DNA of 64,000 nucleotides from Neckera pumila (GCA_963969595.1 OZ018409.1:41243282-41307281); one strand, 5' to 3'. Positions 1 through 11,912 are shown, counted from the first letter of the stretch. Translations and numbers: made by a program. The notes: generated by a model not told the origin, from the sequence alone.

Positions 1-1007
1 ACAACTTAAGTTATTACAGTTAAAATTCCAACAACTGAAGCCCCAAAATGGGAACCTCTTCATTAAGAACCTCTAATATGCCCGCGCTGACAGTGCATTC
101 CCAAGTCGACACTTGGTTTCATTTTACATGCTCCAATTTCAGTAAAGCAAGGGCCATAGTCTGTCCCATGTTTGAATTAAGAGGATTTGACACCATTGAC
201 TATAAGCTCACAAAATTTGCAGACGGAGACATCAGACTGAACTTCAGACCATAAAAGGCTACCAATGGAAAGTTGGAATCCCAAATGACCAAATTTTACT
301 ATAGAGCTAAAATAGTGTTAGAATGGATAAATAATATTCTAACACTAACCTTGCAAATCACAATTAATGTTAGGTGGGACAATTAGTGTTGCCAACACTA
401 TTTACCAACTTTAATGTAGTCATTGATTGAGTGGTTACATATCCTTGTTTTTCTTCTAGTTAACTAGTAGTTTTAAACCTTAATATTCTACATTGGTACA
501 TCTAGAGAACTACCAATTGTAGAGAAGTTTTAATCCTTAGCTCAACATCACAACTTGCAAAGACAATTATAGGCTTTGATGGGCAATTTCATTAAAATGG
601 TTGTATTCCAAGTGCTATTTTGACGATGTGCCATTTTCACCATCTAGGACAGGTATGGATTTAGAATGGCCGTTTTTACTATTTTCACGCCAGTTCATAT
701 ATATGTCCTGTTGAGTCCACAATTATGTAAACATATATATGTTCATGAAGTCCGTGAACTATTTTCACAGTTTAAATAGATATATATGTTTATATAATCC
801 CACTTAATTTAATATATTTATAATAATCTCTTAGTGAGACATATTTACCCTTCGATGAGAAGTTTTTTTGACAACAAAAAATTTAGGAAATCCAAAAATC
901 ACCAACTCCAAAATTATTTAATAATGTCAAAGGTGATTTTTACTCTGAGTGTTTCTGACTTTGAAAGGACATACCACTCTTTGGGACTTCTCTCTATATT
1001 CTCCCAT
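1..1007. other. AT-rich intergenic DNA, nothing recognised
   Basis: No open frame here has the composition or length of the real exons elsewhere in the window. Short ATATAT runs occur near 700-800. I see no RNA gene or element ends. Confidence 0.5.
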
Positions 1008-1380
1008 TTTGCAATTATATACAAATGACATTTTTATATTTATTTTTAGAATGCAATCACGTGTCTTTTATAAGATAAAACTTTCAAAGTTTTTGGTGAA
1101 AATCTAAAATTACTACGAACTTATAAATTAAAAGTGACAAAAAAATCACCTCAAATACCAAATTTGTTCAAAACATCTTAAATTTTTTCTTCTATATGTA
1201 TATCATATTAAAGATCATGTTGCAAACCAATTTACCGTGTCATTCTAAAATCTAAAATCAACACTCCATAGTAGTAGGACCAATGTTCAAATTGCAATAA
1301 AATATTCAATTTTACAAAATTCCAAATCTCCAAATTGGAATAAGAACGAGAGTTGTTAAGATTCATTTCATTAATTATTC
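1008..1380 (+). repeat. Dispersed AT-rich repeat, copy 1
   Basis: This stretch and 6250-6640 share an ordered series of blocks. Both begin with CATTTTGCAATTA, continue with TATATTTATTTTTAGA, and later contain GTTCAAATTGCAATAAAATAT followed by a CCAAATTGGA-like block. Spacing is similar in both, so they are diverged copies of one non-coding repeat. The class is unknown; no terminal repeats or coding capacity were seen. Confidence 0.6.
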
Positions 1381-2269
1381 TTAGGTTTTTAAAAGTTTAC
1401 TTTTATGACTAAAATTCATATAGTGATTCAAAAGCAATTGTTGCCAAAATACACTACATGGTGGTCCATGGTGAATTTCCCATTTTTTATATGTAGGAAA
1501 GTCAAACATCACGATGAAGGAAAATCTAATATCATTCATTGAAAATGAATTCAAACAACTTCTCCAAAGGAATTGGGTGAAAAAAATGCTTGGATTCCAT
1601 CCTAAAAGCCTTAGTTTTTGAAAGTATACAAAAAAGTAAAAAATGTCCTCATGCATATCTCAAAGTTGAAGCTTGCCGAGGTAGTATTATTGATCTTATA
1701 TCCACCAAATCTTGATGTTGCTAAGTAATATCATCCTATATTCCTTCCAACTTAGTATGAAGTTTTAAAACCTGGAAAAAATAAAATTGAGTATTATTTT
1801 GAAATCCTAATACTAAATATTTTTTCTATTTAGTATTATTAGAAATCCAAAATTTCTTTGGATGCATTGGATCAAAGAACTCGGAATTATCTTTAAATTG
1901 CAATTATTTAAATAGCATAATTTATATAATTATTTTTTATAAATTTGTTGTAGAATTGTTTAGTTTTATTGTAGCTACGATATTGAAATAACAAAGATAT
2001 CATGCAAGACTTCTAGAATTTTTACCTCAACATAGTTTTTAACAAAAAAAAAAAAAATAGAGAATACAAAGCGTCCTTAACTAAAGATTTGAAGGAAAGA
2101 AGTAAAATATTAATCCTTTATTAGTTGATGAGTTTTTAAATTTGTCATATTTTAAGTTTTCATTGGTTTTAGGACTTTTGAGTATCTAAAATGACAAATC
2201 TAAAGAATATTTTGATGGTAGTCCTAAATTTAAAATTCAATGGAATCAAGGGGCATCTCAAAATATAAT
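1381..2269. other. AT-rich intergenic DNA, nothing recognised
   Basis: No convincing coding frame or element end was seen. An open frame on the minus strand at 1381-1656 has no recognisable family and the base composition of the surrounding spacer. Confidence 0.4.
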
Positions 2270-4172
2270 TTAACCCCTAAAGGACCAAGTGTCCGTTCAA
2301 CTACTCAAGAAATCTTGGATAGGTTTCTACAAAGTCATTTTTAGTCGGATGTTCATGAAATTTAGACATAATATATAAACATAAATCTCCTTGGTGAAAA
2401 ACTAATTTTTTTTTTATCAGATGCCTAGATAAAAAAATATGCTACCCTGAACTTTTGGGGCAGCTCCGGCAATATGAAAATATTTTAGGAATCTTTTGCA
2501 AAAACGCTCATCAATATTTTTGGAATTTGGCATGTATATAACTAATAAAATATGGCATTCAATTGTCTTAAGAAAAACAAATTATAGTCCTCAAATCACA
2601 TTCTAAGAGGAGTCAAACTTTGTTAGCTAAGTTGGGGCGGTTTTCAAGAAAAAACATTTCCTTCTAACTTCAAGTCTTATTATCTTGCAATCTATGAAGT
2701 GAAAATTCTTGAAATTTTTTCTACATATTTCAAATGTTTGTCTCTAACTTTTCACCATTTGGATTTCAAACAAAAAATGTCTTCATTGCACAAGAAATCA
2801 TCAAAAAATGCTAGTATATTGCCAACACACTTAACCCCTAAAAGCCCGTTGTCCCTATGGGGGACAAATGCGTATTTGGGCAAGTATCTACAGGCTGAAA
2901 TTTTCTCCTGATTTTTTGACACTTTTTAGAGAGGTAGAAAAATTGATTATCTTCATGGGAATATAGTTTTTTTCACAATCGGTGCCCAGGAACAAAAGTT
3001 TACTACCAAATAAGCTCAAAATAGGGGACGGTGGGCAGCAAAAAAAAATTCCACTTTTTTTTTTAATTTTTTTTCTATTTTTTTCTCATAGATTATTTTT
3101 TTTTCTATCTAAAAATCTTTGATTCGTTTCATTTGGATTTGTTATGAGAAAGTTATGGACATTCTTGTTTTTCGGGCAGTTAGAGCATCTTTTTGAAAAA
3201 AGTAACTAATAGGATTCATTTTTTAATGCAATTTTTCAAATTTTTCAAATTTTTTTTTGGCATGGTTAAGTTTACTTGCTAGAACAATCTCACCATTGGG
3301 ATTAGTGCATTTTAATTCCATCTAAAAGATATTTAGATTTTAGATTTTCCTTCTATCTTGTGCCTACTTCTACTTAACAATTTTTTTAAGAATGAAAATT
3401 AAGTTTTTTTGAGTTTCTTTTTTTTCCCTAGACTCTCAACTCAATTCTCCACTACAAAGATTTAGAGCTTAAAACTCTGTAGTGTAAAAATTTTAATTTA
3501 AAAATGTTCAAAGTCAAAAAATCTAGTCCCACAATGTGCTGAAAAATTTGTTTTTTTCACTTTAAACGTAGATATCTTGCAATTTGTGATGTCAAAATTT
3601 TGAAATTTTTTCCACACATTTTCATACTAGTTAGGTGTAAGATCCTACAGTTAGATGTGCAAAAAAAACATTTTTAATTTTCTTTTCACTCTTTGCTTTA
3701 GAAATGGCAGTTTTAGGTGTTTTTTTGGCAGAAAAAAGGCCTTGGGCCTTTAGAGGTTAACTTCTTTGCATTACACGGTGATTTCGTGTGAGCTAGACAT
3801 CTCAATTGCTTCTAAAAATTTTCATGAGTGAACCTAACATCATATACTTATGAACAATTAGAGTTGTCATTTTTGTGTTGAGCAAAAAAACTTTACTCCA
3901 AGAGGGCCCAAAGTTTGCTGATCCTATTTAGCAAGAATGAAAAAAAAAAATTCTTAATTCAAACATTATAATCTTTCAGTCTGCGAGGTCAAATGGGCTA
4001 AAAAATTTTCCACTCTCTGGTAAAATACTTTACTTTAATTTTGAATGATCGAAGTTTCAAAAAAAAATTTCAAATTTCATCTTTGAATAACATATCAAAA
4101 ATCCGCAATTTTTGAGAATTTGTTGAGAATGTCTCCTAGAAAAAAAACAAAACTTGGTCCTTTAGGGGTTAA
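2270..4172. mobile_element. TTAA-flanked MITE-like element, interrupted by a second copy
   Basis: The left end reads TTAACCCCTAAAGGACCA at 2270. The right end, at 4172, reads GGTCCTTTAGGGGTTAA, which is its inverted complement. A related element occupies 2831-3760; removing it leaves about 977 bp, close to the 930-942 bp of the full-length relatives at 21648 and 61544. There is no transposase frame, so it is non-autonomous. A TTAA duplication followed by C-rich inverted ends recalls piggyBac-type elements, but that placement is inference. Confidence 0.75.
2831..3760 (-). mobile_element. TTAA-flanked MITE-like element nested inside another copy
   Basis: It starts TTAACCCCTAAAAGCCC and ends GGGCCTTTAGAGGTTAA, 930 bp in all, with TTAA on both sides. 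Interior blocks match the element at 24203 in inverted orientation. Examples are the block around 3120-3180 (GTTATGAGAAAGTTATGGAC) and the block around 3270-3310 (CTCACCATTGGGATTAGTG). It contains no coding capacity. Confidence 0.75.
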
Positions 4173-4629
4173 AACAAAACAGAAATGAATTATCAAACTT
4201 AATTTCATCTTGAGAAGGAGAATTCTTAGCATTCATATAAATGAAAATTTATTTTTAGAGATTTTTAGAATTGATTTGTAATTAAAATTCATTTGAATAT
4301 AGCAAAGAATTGAGCATATGTAGTGAGAGATATTGGAATTTAATTCTATGTTTTTCCATTTTGTAGATTAATATACCATGTAAAGATGCTATAGACAAGG
4401 GTGATCCGATGTATGACTTCATTGTTAACTGCAGAAAAAGAGAATGCACCTATTAGTCTAATCATTGAAGAAGTTTGGTGAGTAACCTTGGTCATGGGAG
4501 ATTGTGTTCTTACAAAGTTAATGCAGTTAGAGTGTATAGTAGAAACTCTCTAAAGTAATAGATTTGGGACTAACACATTACATTAGAGAGGTTCTTACAT
4601 TAGGGAGGGGCACTTGCAGTCATGATGTT
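4173..4629. other. Intergenic DNA, nothing recognised
   Basis: AT-rich spacer between the nested TTAA elements and the foldback element. No gene or element end was seen. Confidence 0.4.
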
Positions 4630-5750
4630 TGTATGTGGCTCGCAGGACGTTAATTCTGTCCTACGAAGGTTTGCTTGGCCAATGTGGCTTGACATGGTCC
4701 CCGATCAAGCGCACGAATGGAAAGACAACAACCCTATAGGCCCGCGGCTTTGCAAGACCACCCATGTCCTTCATAGGGCAGCGATTTTAGGATTTTTGAG
4801 CAATGGATTAGGATTTTAGGGTCTTCTTTTAACTATGAGTGGTTGAGCTCCTCATTTACATATCTCACATGAGCTGTTTTACCTCCAACTACCCCTTATA
4901 AGAACTTGTCTTCTAAATTCTAAATGCAAATCATAAATGGCTATTGAAGGAAAGTGAAGTAGATGTGACATCATGCCACATCAACGTGAGCCCATTTCAA
5001 ATCAACGATTTAACATCCTATAGAGAAGGACAACGTTAGAACATACTTTTTTACGTTTTACTAAAACAACATTTTATGGCGCAATTTAGAAAACATTTTT
5101 TGAAGTTTCTACATGATGTATAAAGAAGAAGCCCCTCCAAATGAAATCTTTGATAACCAAAACAATTGAAGTGTCCATTCACAGCAAGATCCATAGAATG
5201 ATGAAATTGCCAAAATGTAGAGGGTTAGGAGAGAGATATGGATGGAACTTTATACATCCTATAGAAATTGTGAAAAATGTTGTCTAAATTGTGCCGCAAA
5301 ATGTTGTTTTAGTGGAACTTAAAAAAGTTGTTTTGACGTTGTCCTTCTTTATAGGATGTTAAATCATTGCTTTGAAATGGGCCCATGTTGATGTGGCATG
5401 ACGTCACATCTACTTTACTTTCCTTCTATATCCATTTATGATTTGCATTTAGAATTGAAAAAGACAAATTCTTCATATATATGAGGGAGGGTAGGAGGTA
5501 AAACAACCCGTGTAAGATATGTAAATTAGGAGCTCAGCCGCTTATAGTTAAAAAAAGACCCTAAAACCTAACTCACAGTCCCAAATTGCTGCCTTGTGAA
5601 AGATATGGATGGTCTTGTAGGATCGCGGTAGTGTACAATTGTGGTCCTATAGAGTTGTTGTCTTGCCCCTTGCACGCTCAACCAAGCCCCATGGTCTAGG
5701 CTGGGCCCAACTTTGTGGGATGGATTTAATGTCCTGCATGTGACTCAAGC
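4630..5750. repeat. Large inverted repeat (foldback element), about 1.1 kb
   Basis: The arm at about 4630-5100 is matched in inverted orientation by about 5280-5750. Paired blocks include AAGACAACAACCCTATAGG (4722) with its complement near 5660, GCAAATCATAAATGG (4926) with CCATTTATGATTTGC (5433), and CAACATTTTATGGCGCAATT (5067) with its near-complement at 5289. The unpaired centre is roughly 180 bp. Arms of about 450 bp suggest a foldback or long-TIR element without a gene. A transcript would form a long hairpin. Confidence 0.75.
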
Positions 5751-6249
5751 CGGGGCTGGCAATTAAAATTTCTTGGCAGAACTTTATTGGTTTAGAGAAT
5801 AAGGAAGCAGTAGCCGTAATTGTCAAATTAAGGGATTTTGAACATGCTTATTATTAATAAACAGCCAACAAATTATAAGATCCTATTAGCAAAATAAATA
5901 TAATACATGTGCACTTTTGAATGTATTATTTGGATATTAGGAGAATGATTTGTGAATTTTTAAAGAGTCAATTGCAAATGCACCTTTTACAAGTACAAGG
6001 GTTTGATATTCGGATGTAGTACATCCTTGTAATCACATCTATTCACTTCTATATATTTTGCAAGATTTTAGAGGTGATGGTTATGAGGACAGTGACAATT
6101 ATGGATGTTGCTAATTTACTGGATGGGGAGGTTCTATTGTATTTGGTGAACACATGTAGCTTGTACACTTGGACATCTTGATTAATCCCTAAATGATAGA
6201 CCTATGACCATTGATTTCAAGCCTCACTACCCATCACTTAATTTGTCGT
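5751..6249. other. Intergenic DNA, nothing recognised
   Basis: AT-rich spacer without a convincing open frame or element end. Confidence 0.4.
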
Positions 6250-6640
6250 CATTTTGCAATTAGATATATATGAAAATTCTATATTTATTTTTTAGAGATG
6301 AAAGTATATGTTTTCCTTACTTCACAAAAAATTTAGATTTTTTGTGAAAAGTTGATTTTTTTGAGAAATTTTGAAGAAAAAGTGAAGAAAAATCATATCA
6401 AATAGAAAATTATTTCAAAAAATCTGAAAATTTCATCATGTGTGTATATCACAATGACAAACATTAGGGTATATACTCAATTTCCGTATCATTCTACAAT
6501 TAGAATAATAGACATTGAAAATACATCCAAAGTTCAAATTGCAATAAAATATTTAGGGTTATAAGTTTTTTCAAAATTCAAATTGGAGTAGAGACTAGAG
6601 TAGATGATCTTCATTTTGTTAGTTGGCCTTGAACTCAAAA
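6250..6640 (+). repeat. Dispersed AT-rich repeat, copy 2
   Basis: Diverged partner of 1008-1380 in the same orientation. It shares CATTTTGCAATTAGATATAT, the block GTTCAAATTGCAATAAAATAT, and the final CAAATTGGA(G/A)TA block in the same order. It is non-coding. Confidence 0.6.
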
Positions 6641-7366
6641 AAATATCATTTTTGTGGAGAAATTTCAAATTTAGAGCAAGGAGCAACAACTTCTCCAAAT
6701 ACACTAAAATAGCATATTTTGTGATCCCTTTTTTTTAATAACTTCTCATTTACGTGAAGACAAATACTTGCAAGACTGCAAATTCAATTGAATACTCTTC
6801 GTAACAATAGTCAATAAGAGAAATGTGGATGAAAAAATGATTCCAATTTTTGTACACATTACAACATTGTCATCCAAAAGCCATTGAGTGGCGTTGGCGA
6901 CATTTCAAGGTTAACCCTTGAAAGTTGCAGTCCCCCCATGACCAAGGTAATCAACAAAATGCTCCAATTATTGAACCAGCAGATGCATTCTTTGTTTCTC
7001 CAGTGAACAATCAGAAGTCACCTCTTGGATATCACTTTGGGTCGTCATCATCCGTCCAGCTAAGTTAAGTTAGTGAAGGTCACTTTTGCAGTTCCCAAAA
7101 CAACCAAGTGCAAAACCCTGGTTCAGTTGTAGATGGTCAGGTTGAACAGTTTCTCTTCGTTACTCTGGTCCACCCAAAACTGATTGTAAACCACTCCCAG
7201 GGTTCCTCCCGTTCATTTTGCAGGGTGGTTCTCAATTGCAATCCATGATTACTTGGATAAAATTGCGTAATCGAGCATTACGGTTTTTTCATCTGATTCC
7301 AACTCTCATCCTCAATTTCTCATCCTTTCTTGCTCGTGGTTTACATTGGACAACGCCTTTATCGTC
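6641..7366. other. Intergenic DNA, nothing recognised
   Basis: Composition rises in GC after about 6880, but I could not assign any frame. It may hold an unrecognised repeat. Confidence 0.35.
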
Positions 7367-7440
7367 GGGGATTGTGGAAAAAAAAGTGCCTCCTCGTCGG
7401 CTCCGCCCTCCTCGTCAGCACTTTTTTTCCCACAATCCCC
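7367..7440. repeat. Near-perfect 23-bp hairpin with GC-rich loop
   Basis: The left arm 7367-7389 (GGGGATTGTGG, then A8, then GTGC) pairs with 7418-7440 (GCAC, T7, then CCCACAATCCCC) with one mismatch in 23. The loop of about 28 nt contains the repeated word CTCGTC. No gene flanks it closely enough to call a terminator or small-RNA precursor. Confidence 0.7.
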
Positions 7441-8621
7441 TCTTCCTCGGGCATTGCCCTATATGAAACCACTTAAAGATGAACGCCTGTTGTACAAGTA
7501 CTTTACTGCTAGTTACAGATTATGTATTAGATAACCGACGAGCCGTAGTAGCGACGAGTAGGTTATCAGACATAGCCGGTTGTTCACTTTTCAATCACAA
7601 CCTTTGATCTTCATGATCCAAGGGTGTAGGAAGCAAGTTGAGGTGCGTCAGTTGAGGTGCGTTACTGTTAACTGAAGACATCCTTTAGTTAAGCTTACCG
7701 GTAAATAAGTTAGCACGAAGATGTGAAGAATTGAAGATCAACAGTGGCGCTCTAAAGCTACAGTAGCAGTCAAAGACTGAAAACGGGACTTGGTGGTGTC
7801 TGTTTTTAGAATAGATAACCACTGTTGCTTTGACCACGGAAGTCGGGCACCAAGACCGGGGCGTCATCTCGCCGCCACTGCAATGACTGCATATACCAGT
7901 ACCGTACGTGCAGGGCAGTTTCGGCACTGTCTTGCCGAATTAATTTAATTTTAGCAATTCGACAATTCGGCAAGGCGATAGGGATTTTTTTAAATTTTCG
8001 GCACTGTATGAGGATGTTCCTAATTTTGGATCGATTCTTTCTATTCATGCATAAAAGAGTTACTTTTTCTAATTTTTCTCAAAAACAATTATTTCAGACT
8101 TTTAGAAATAGTTGTCAATAATTTTTTTAATTTCGACATCTTCCAAATTTTTCCGAGTTATTTACGAAATTGACCTACACGTACGGTATACCACTATTTC
8201 CTTTAAAAAGGAAAACACAAAGCAGTAAAGGTCTCTTTATTTGTGTCAAAAAAGAAAAAGAAAAGAAAAAGAAAAAGAGAGAAAAAAAGGAAACAAAAAC
8301 AAAAACCAAGAAAACATTGTTATAATTACTTATTCAATATACAGTAGAGGGAGTAATGGTAGGAAAGCAAAAGGGCATTTTGAACTAAGGTAGAAGCACT
8401 AGTAGTCAACCACATCCAGTACTCAACCTTTAGGGATGGAGTATTTCCAATCAAGATTGGAACCAATTTCCAACAGAAGTTGGAAATATGTTTTTTTTGG
8501 TCCTTTTCAAGGTTGAGATTAATAAGGTTATGACACATGTCCCCAAATGGTGAGCAAGAAAGTAGGAAGTTGTGAGCAAGAAAGTATTCTGTGAATTATC
8601 GGAATTGAAAGAGTCTAGACT
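7441..8621. other. Intergenic DNA with a small palindrome and a purine tract
   Basis: An 11-bp perfect inverted repeat, CTTGCCGAATT (7931) and AATTCGGCAAG (7964), surrounds a 22-nt AT-rich loop. From about 8248 to 8310 the strand is an A/G-rich AAAAAG-type tract. No gene was recognised. Confidence 0.45.
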
Positions 8622-8873
8622 ATTATGCCATATTTAACTACTTTTGGACTATTAAAAGTCCAAAATTAATAATGGTCATCAAGAGAGAAAAAACGATCAT
8701 CAAGAGATACTCCAAAACACCAGGAGATCTATGCAAAACATCCAGAGATCTATACAAAAATCGAGAGATCAATACAAAAATCGGGAGATCTCTCGATGTA
8801 ATTATTCAGAGATCTTTGGACATATAGTCCAGAATTCATTGAATAGTCCAGAAATAGTTAAATGTGGCATTAT
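8622..8873 (+). mobile_element. MITE with ATTATGCCA ends, copy 1
   Basis: The left end ATTATGCCATATTTAACTAC and the right end (inverted) AATGCCACATTTAACTATTT form terminal inverted repeats of about 22 bp around 252 bp. The interior carries short repeats of the type AGAGATCTATACAAAA at about 20-bp spacing. A diverged partner lies at 54851-55112. There is no coding capacity. Confidence 0.65.
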
Positions 8874-9060
8874 TGGTGAAGTGCACTTTTTGGCTCTTAA
8901 AATTCACTATAATTTCAATTTTGGGAATAAAATTCTGGAAATTTTGCAATCCCCAAATTTCCTATCTTCCTACATGTTAAAACATTCCACCATCTCTTAT
9001 TGCGCATGATCTGTTCCAAAATTGCTTAAATGATCAACTACTGTAGTGGTGCTTCTACTT
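8874..9060 (+). repeat. Dispersed repeat matching 25735-25915 inverted
   Basis: Blocks here such as GCACTTTTTGGCTCTTAAAA and CCCCAAATTTCCTATCTTCC recur, inverted and in the same order, near 25800-25915. It is non-coding and its class is unknown. Confidence 0.55.
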
Positions 9061-11478
9061 TAGTGTTTGGGAAATTTTGAGCTCCCTTGGTGCATTTCAA
9101 TTTTCTTTTTCCACAAAAACAAATCTGGATTTTTTTCAATGTTCAGCGATTGCATCCTCTTAGTCACAAAATTTATCTGTTTATTTCCTACAATATTAAT
9201 TATTCAATAGTTAATTTTCTCCAAATTCAAATTGACACCAGCTACATTGCTAGAATTTGCCAAATTATGATTAAAAAAAAGTCAATTTAGGGTTGCATAA
9301 AAGTAGCAAAGAAGTGGAATATGCCAAGTTGACAAAAATTGACTTTGTATGGCTTCAATTATTTTGAGAGGTCCTTCATGTTTATTATGCAATTTAAGTA
9401 CCTAACAATATATTTCATAATCACAATTATCAATTTTGGGCTCGGATACCCTTGGTTCAATCCTTTACCAAGTATATCTAATGTAGCATTCAAGGTGTTT
9501 AGTCACTTTACTTGTGAAACTTCACATCTAAAAACTTTCAAACATGACCAAAAATATTATAAGGACCAAAAATTTCAAATAGATGAATCTACAAATGTAT
9601 GAATTTTAGTACTTGGTCAAATGGCCAATACAAAATTTTAAGTTTTCTTTCATTAAAAGCATAAATGCATTTTAGACCATTTACTTAATGACGTACAAAA
9701 CTTAATTAGGAATTGAGCTTAGCAAAATATCAAGAAATTGTATGTGAAACAATTAGTGGGCACTAGAAAACAAAGTTGGCTTTAATTGGAGGAGTCTTTG
9801 CACAAGAGATTAGGATTTAGGAAGCAAATATGACGCAATTGCAAGACTGAGAGATGTAGGCAAGTAAGAATCCCTTAACCTAAATTCAACGATCACATTC
9901 TCGAGGGTGATATCTGCTATAACATATTTGATCCCCGATCACCTTGTCCAGACTTCTCATCCCACCTAAGTATCAACTAATTATTCATATCTCATGGAAT
10001 TAAAATCCACCAAGTATAGGAAGGAAATGGTTAAAATATCCATGGATTTTTTTTCACGCACTACTTGATTTCTGGCCTACCAAGTTTCTTTTTGTTTTTA
10101 CAATCTTTGTTTTAAGATACAACCAAGCTTTAATCCAATTCTATTGGCTAAATTCATATATACTAGCCCTTAGTCTTTTGTTTTTTAACCTTGAAACCTT
10201 GAAAAGTTTAATAAGTGGTCAATGAATGACTTTCCAGATTATCAAGAAATGAAGATTGTACGTATTGATCCAAAAATGAGATTTGTTTTTGCAAAGCACC
10301 TTTATGATAGGTTTGTCCTTTCAAGGTTAAGTCTTTTGGTAATCATGAAATTTTTTTTTCCAGTGGTTAGAAAAAAATAGCAGCTATGCTATAGTGAGAG
10401 GCTCTATTGCAGTACAATAGGTGAATAAAGTTTGAGATTCCCATACAAATGCAATGTTTCAAATGCAATTCTTACGCAGCTCTTATGCGAATTCATTCTT
10501 CCACAATCTTAAATCAACATACTTAGTTCCATTATTAAAAAAAACTCTCTATTTTGGATAGATTTTAGAAATTAAATTATATGCTAATGGATTGAAAATT
10601 GTTAGTGATGACTAATGAGTTTCAAAATTCAATTGTATATATATGTTGGAGACATTCATAAATACAATTTTCCTTTCAGGAAAAATCCCAAAATTCACAC
10701 TTTCGAGAGTTCAATGTCAGAAGGTTGCACACCTATTATATGTCAAATGTACTACACATCAAACATCTGTTCAAGTGCTGATTTAAACAATGAAATCAAT
10801 AATTATTAGCTTATAAGTTGAATAAAATCTTAGTTCAAAACTTACCCTATTGGAAGACAATAGATTCATTTCAATAAATTTTTGTTGACCTAACAAGTGA
10901 AATAATACCCTAAACTAATAAAACTTCAAACTTCCATAATTTTTACTACCGGTGTCCCAATTATACCTTTGTTGGTCTGTTGGAATCCTTTTTCATTTGG
11001 TTGTTCCTACCAATAGAAGACTTAAGAATTCAAGTAGCAAGTGGGGTTTTGAAAACTTGTATTTACCCTTTTTCATTGGAGAGGAGGCCACTTCAAAAAA
11101 CAACTTCTCTAAAGTTCCAATTATTCCCAAAATCTCCCCTCCAGATTGGTTTTGGAGAATAATTGAAACATTGAAAAATCTACAATTTGTGGTGGCCTCC
11201 TATTCTTGAAAAGAGAGCAAACCAGAGGTTTCAAAACCCCAGAACAACTTCCAACCCTGCCGAAGGCACTTTGCTCTTAAAGCAACCATTTAAGAATTGA
11301 TTGTCTTTGGGGGGAAGCTAAACTCTTTGACACAATTTTCAGTAAATTTTGGTAAGAAGAAAAATGAAATTCACATCTAACCCAAGTCATTCATATTTTT
11401 GGGGGCTTTGTAGAATTAGTTACAAATATTTGAAGTTGAAACATAGTGATCACTAAAAGCAACCACCTCTTGAAATCC
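9061..11478. other. AT-rich intergenic DNA, nothing recognised
   Basis: Several open frames of 60-100 codons occur, but none shows a family motif, a plant-like exon composition or splice-linked continuation. I see no RNA gene. Confidence 0.4.
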
Positions 11479-11912
11479 ATACCTTAATTTTGTTTGTTTG
11501 TTTGTTTGTTTGTTTGTTTGTTTGTTTGTTTGTTTGTTTTGTTTGTTTTGTTTTGTTTTGTTTTGTTGAGATCTCCCGGACCATGCATCCCCCGGTGGCA
11601 TGGTTGGTACCGTTGAAAAGGGCTCAGCGAGGAGGGGTGCATGGGCTTGGTTTTCTAGCATTTGGACCTACAGTGCGGAAGTTATTGAATTTCGAAGTAT
11701 TTATGGATCAAAATTACCTTTATTTTGATTTTGGTTGCGTTCTTGGTACCGTTGCAAAGCTCTTGACGAGCAAGGTGGACGGGCTTTCTTTCATGGCATT
11801 TGGAATGACGGTGTGAAAGATATTGAATTTCAAAGTTTTAATAATGAATTAGAAGATTAGAAAATTATTTTTACTATGATTTTGGCTGTGGCTCGGCACA
11901 GGGTGCACTAGT
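11479..11912 (-). mobile_element. (AAAC)n-tailed dimeric element, copy A
   Basis: Read on the minus strand, the element starts CACTAGTG. It contains two tandem monomers, each with a GCACCCCTCCTC-like block, a CAACGGTACCAA-like block and an ACTTTGAAATTCAATA-like block. It ends in a simple repeat (GTTT)n on the plus strand (11490-11566) followed by CCATACC. Related copies lie at 48176, 49704, 55218 and 55631. No protein-coding frame persists. A SINE-like or other non-autonomous retroelement is my inference. Confidence 0.65.

Noticed and set aside
11490..11816. 108-codon open frame beginning with repeated CLFV residues
   Set aside because: It is the (GTTT)n simple repeat plus element sequence read in frame; the same artefact appears on the minus strand at 50061 and 55860 in other copies of the element.
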